Shown piece by piece: positions 59,343 through 64,000 of a stretch of 64,000 nucleotides of DNA. This stretch comes from Luscinia megarhynchos (lineage: Eukaryota > Chordata > Aves > Passeriformes > Turdidae). The translations under genes and the position numbers were made by a program. The stretch covers positions 27,744,330 to 27,808,329 of the forward strand of contig CM067566.1 in assembly GCA_034336665.1 (NCBI GenBank), given 5' to 3'. The notes beneath the pieces are model-generated. The model saw only the letters and a program-made list of their open reading frames with translations, did not search any database and had not been told where the DNA came from. Positions within the stretch are counted from its first letter, which is position 1. Each line of letters opens with the position of its first letter.

Positions 59343-62300
59343 CACACAAAAATGTAGGCATTGCAAAAAAATTAATTTAAAAGAAACAAAGTGATAAAGA
59401 AGCAGTTTGAAAGAAAAGCGGTACTTGTGAATTCCATAATGATGAACTTAATGAATCACCTGATTGTGGTATGGACAAGATTAGGTTTACATTTATAATA
59501 GTAGAGAGCACTGTAGCAGATTTTGAGAGACTGGACTGAACAAAGGAACATTGAAAATGGGAACCCTGAAAAAAGGTGAGAGGGGAAAGCAAACAAAAAA
59601 AGGAGGAAAACTGTTGGGAACTTTTGCCCATGAGAGACAGTAAATTTGTAGTAGTGAACACGAGAAATAGAGAATGAGGGTAAAAAATAAAGGGAGTAAT
59701 GTTGAGAATTAATAGCTGACTTTTGATATTCTCCTGGAAATCAATATAGTTGAAAAATGATTTGACTTTACATTGATGTTCAAGAGAAGATTATGTCTAT
59801 AAATTAAATATTAAAGTATATTTCATACTGTATTATCAATATATAAAAATTTCTAATAGAAATATATTCTGCTGGGAAAATAGAAATTTGCCTAGAATAT
59901 ATAAATTTTTAAGTATAAATATATACAAATAATAAATATATAAACAAATTTGTAGTTAAGCATGGTGAATTAAGATTTACTATAATTTGAACAGCTGTTT
60001 CCACAAACACTTTGCATTTTCAGAAAAAAGAACCTTAGGAAAATTATAATCTTATTCCAATTTCTATTTCTATAATATTTAGAGTACATCTAGTATCAGT
60101 GCTAAATTATTAATTTAAAGACCATGAAAAGCTTCCTGTCTGTAGAGCAATTTAACATCTTTTAACTGCTTACCTAAAAATGTGTAAGATAGAAAGCAGA
60201 TAACTCTTAAGATGTCTGATATGGATAGGAAAATCGATTAGAAGGCATTTAAGGAGCTATGGTGAACAAGGAAAGCACATTCACTAATGTATATAAAAGT
60301 ACCTACCACAGAAAAAAAAATCCCATGCAATTTAATTTACACATACTAAACCAAAAACTGATTCTCAATTAGCATGTGAAATGGAGATTTCTTTTTTCTT
60401 ACTCTTCAGGAGTTCATCAGTATTATGCACATTGAATGAATATGAATGAGTGACTGAAGGGCAAACCTCACCTTTGCTCAACCTGTCTCATCTACAAGTC
60501 ATAAAGATAATTTAGAAGTTTGCCTCTACCTTGAAAATCATATTATTACAAAACTTTTCAAAAAACTTTTCCTTATGAATAGTCCAACATTTTTAAGTCC
60601 CCCTGTAACATCTCCAGTTTCAGTGAGAAATTATTTAGATTTCTGAAATTGAAAAAAGGCTTTTCAAGTATTAGTCTTCAGGCATCTGCCTTCAGATTTG
60701 TAAATTTAAGTTGGGATAGTGTGTGAGGAAATCTTAATATGTCCCAGATAGCATGTGTTCACCTCACTTAAGCACTTGCTATTCCCTTCAGATCAACAGA
60801 AACACTAACTCACTCATTTACATGTGCTGTGAAACTTAGCAGGGCAGGCACGGGGAGGTTAAGAGACATGATGAAGTTAACAAAACAAGTAATGGCAGAA
60901 AAACACGTGAAAATAAGGGCACAACCATTTCTACCTGTAGCTCAAAATCATGTCACTAGCAGTGGCTAGTTGTAAATAGATAAAAATGAATTGGTTGTCC
61001 TGGTTGTCCTCTCTCTCCACCCCCAAATCATTTCCAAAAGTGCCATTTGTCTTTGGTTGAAATCCCTGGATTGCACCTTACTGCTGACCCTGTGGATTCA
61101 TGTTTGATGCTGATGTATTTCAAACGCTCTCAGAACACAGGTATTATAAATTTCCTCTCTTCAGCTCTACTTTCAATTCTTTAAAGAACAAAACCTAGAA
61201 TGTTTCTAAGGACTTGTCATTTCTTTCAAAGTCATACAGAGTGTCTTGTACCTCTGCTTTGTCCATGCTTGCCTTCTTTTTGATTTAGTGTCTTATTCTT
61301 CCCTTCCCACTTTTCCAGCTGGAAAGACAATAGCTCCCTCTTTCATGAGGTCAGGATATGCTCATCCCTTTCTTCATGATTTGTGTCTCTTGAAAATCGT
61401 TGAGCCTACCTGTTTCTGTTTAGGGAAATCTATTTTCTGCTGGACCTGTGCTCACAGTCCTCTCCTGCCTCTGAGCCCTGGCAGCTGTTGGCACCTCTGG
61501 GACCTCCTTTCACACCTGCCTGACACGGAGACTCCACCTCAGCTGCCACTTCTCTCATGACAAGAGGTGGCTTGCCACACCTGGGAGAACTGCTAGGTGG
61601 CAATTCTGATAGGTGCAGGAAATGATTGTGGGATGTGCTGGGATTTAGCCTTGTATTAATGACTTGAAAACTAAGTTAAAATATCAGCACTTTTCGGAGC
61701 ATCATGAGATTTAATACATTAACTTTTACTTTTTTCCCCATCAGAATTATTTTTCTCATATCGTAATAATTTTGTAATTGATTTTTAATTGTTATAATTT
61801 TTTTTTAATTTTTATCCATATTCTAACCTGGCTTAAATCCTTATATAAAATTTGGGATTTTTTTTGTGGAATACAAAGAATCTATGCAAACCTGCTGAGA
61901 AAGTTTACAGTCCATAGTCAATAGATGTGCTTCGATATACTCCTTTTTTCCTTAGCTTAATGCTATATTTGTTTAAATTTGTTCTTTGCTTTAACTTTAC
62001 ATTTGCATTTATCTTTTTATTTTCAAGATGGGGATTCTGCTTTATATTTTTACCTTTCTATCTGCAATCACCCATGTGAAAGGATTAGACAGAGTAGAAA
62101 GTGATCAATATTTAAAGAGTGGTTTTACTGCCCAAACCAAAGTTTTCATATTAAATAAATGGCCTCTAGACCTACAGTAGAGAAAGGTATATATAATTTA
62201 CATATATCAGAATTCATAAAAATTCAGAAAAGAGTTTTAGTAGGTAGCAAGATACAGAATTTAGAAGTTATAAAGTACAGAGAAGTGTCTCTCACATGGG

Positions 62301-64000
62301 GTCCATGACATAAAGGCAAATATTTAAGGAGTGGAATGTGCTTAAGTAATGAAGAGAGGACTGAAAGGAGATCTACTTTCAGTGTATCACTTCAAAGGAA
62401 GCAAGCACAGCCTAAATTAAGTACTGTCTGGCTTTTGTTCTGTAAGGAACAAGATGAAAAAAATTGCTGAAATCTGAAGTTAGAGAAATTCAGGGACTTG
62501 TTTTTAAAGAAAAATAGGAATGTTTCTATTAGAAGAAGCTTCAAGAAATTTGGTTTCTCCATCTCTTCAGCTTGGCTCTTCTTCTCAAAGATCATTTCAG
62601 TCATTGGTTAACCAAATATTTACTGTAGCATAGATTTAGAATTCTTTTTCCCTGTCCATACTCTTTTTCAACTCTCTATAGAAGAGAATTTAAAAGAAAT
62701 TCTTTGGACCTTTTTTAGACACCAGAAAATAAATCTATTTTCATATTTATCATTTAATCTCCATAACAAATTGTTTGTTGACCGCACCTGAGGGTAGACA
62801 GTCTGTAACTCCTTGTAATCTATAATTTGTAAAATGCTGTACTTCTCAGTGGTTACACTTAATATCAGATATTATTTTATCTTGAACTATGCTTAGTATG
62901 CTGCATGTTTCCTGAAGAATTTATCCTTCAATGAAAACCAGATAATCTTATACATATGGTACAGCAGAATGGAAATAAAAGAATAAGAGGAAGATACCAC
63001 ACGATGAGATTGTGCTGACCTTATCCTCTTTTGTATTTCAAAAAATTCCATCTCTCAGTACAGATGAGACCTGTCTTATAGTGCAGGACAACAGAAGGAT
63101 GCAAAACCTCCACTGAAATGTATGTAAAACTTCTTGGAAGGCACTCCCAGGTGTGGAGTGCAGAATGTCACATACATTCTGTGGGAATACAAAAGCCTGT
63201 TCACATTAGTCATGCAACCTTGCAAGTATGCACTCCTTGATACACAGCTACACATAAGTGTATTTTTAATATCCTGTTCTGAATATTGCCATGCAGCATT
63301 TACAATCTTTATAAAGGGGAAATTGTTCTACAGTCTAAAATATCTCTGCAATACAGAAAATTCACTGTAAAGAATAAATCATTAAGTGGACTTAATTGCT
63401 CCATGTACAAACTTAGCCTGCTTACAAATTTTTGGTTTACAGATGGGTTATGGATACTTATACTCATGTCTTGTAATTTTCTATAGTTGTTAAAGAGTAG
63501 TTATCTTTGTTATTAGGTCTTCTCTTTATTCAAGACATCTGGTTTAATTGTCAACTGATATGTCTGCTATTTGAATAATTATCATAACTTGCAAACAAAA
63601 TGGAACACTCTTAGCTTTCTTATTTGTTATCAGTGGTCATAAGACACTTCACCTGAGTCTGGCTGTGTGATGAAATACCATCAGTAATAAACCATTGGCT
63701 GACACAGTTCTTCAAAAAGACAGAAGATCAATGCTTACCCTTGTTCCCTCTTATTAATCTTTACAGGTATAAGAGACCTCTCAGTTTTGTTTTAAGATTT
63801 GATTTAGCATTATATGAATTAAATATTAATTTGGATTGATTTGATTTCCATAAAACTTCTTGATATATGTTTTAATTTTGGACTGACTAACTAACAGGAG
63901 CCTCCAAATGCAGATAGTGTGAAGCAATGACTTCTCATCTCTTCAGAAGACTGGTCTCATAATTTCCAAAATCTCAGAGAGTCACTCAGCATATCCTTGC
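59343..64000. other. AT-rich non-coding stretch, no gene seen
   Basis: A run of very AT-rich sequence (59700-60130) is followed by ordinary sequence. The portion 61430-61620 is GC-richer and lies partly under a 104-codon frame (61246-61560, +) with no recognisable family. Only short frames occur elsewhere. No interspersed repeat recognised up to the window end. Confidence 0.5.

Noticed and set aside
59015..59361. 110- and 61-codon minus-strand ORFs
   Set aside because: They are antisense to the ERVL-like LTR. The similarity to the ORF at 11498-11707 (shared EYPFGQ) comes from the shared LTR, not from a protein family.
1..64000. CRISPR arrays, operons, prophage or other prokaryotic systems
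   Set aside because: Composition, CpG depletion, CR1 and LTR content show vertebrate nuclear DNA. No regularly spaced repeats, operon-like gene runs or ribosome-binding sites occur.
1..64000. tRNA, rRNA or other structural RNA genes
   Set aside because: I saw no tRNA A/B box pair with cloverleaf arms and no rRNA-like sequence by eye; a tRNAscan-SE and Infernal run would be decisive.

Overview
The window looks like 64 kb of non-coding nuclear DNA from a bird. It is AT-rich and strongly CpG-poor, and it holds microsatellites. Every interspersed repeat I recognise is of avian or amniote type: CR1 LINE fragments and long terminal repeats (LTRs) of endogenous retroviruses. I see no Alu, B1, L1 or MIR. 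The species is not identifiable; the repeat set fits a neoavian bird, which is inference.

No convincing protein-coding gene is visible. The longest open frame is 166 codons and has no recognisable family. The region is best read as a gene desert or the inside of a very large intron.

Layout. 1-9.1 kb: plain AT-rich sequence. 9.15-9.36 kb: 3' end of a CR1 on the + strand. 10.97-11.47 kb: broken CR1 reverse transcriptase on the + strand, followed by a decayed ERVL-like LTR (11.55-11.87 kb). 15.87-16.56 kb, 22.66-22.80 kb and 25.21-25.79 kb: three CR1 pieces on the - strand. 23.3-24.1 kb: a homeodomain-motif-rich stretch with a dense CpG cluster, resembling a conserved non-coding element. 25.8-42.1 kb: mostly featureless, but with a CpG-richer, GC-box-bearing block at 37.4-37.75 kb that contains a CTCF-like site. 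42.1-42.4 kb: possible unclassified LTR. 44.5-44.9 kb and 49.07-49.56 kb: two CR1 copies of one subfamily, same orientation. The second abuts a near-complete solo LTR (49.56-50.31 kb). 51.55 kb: a strong CTCF-core match. 57.12-57.48 kb: an ancient, internally deleted CR1 on the - strand. 58.87-59.34 kb: a second LTR of the same family as the one at 11.6 kb. The rest to 64 kb is plain AT-rich sequence.

All mobile elements appear dead. The three CR1 copies that still cover the reverse transcriptase active site have each lost the catalytic aspartate pair, and the LTRs have no internal retroviral genes beside them. I did not find a new biological system. The best leads are the CpG/CTCF block at 37.4-37.75 kb, the 23.3-24.1 kb element, the LTR-like unit at 42.1 kb, and a small secreted-looking ORF at 33.4 kb. 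All element names rest on pattern recognition from memory, not on a database search.
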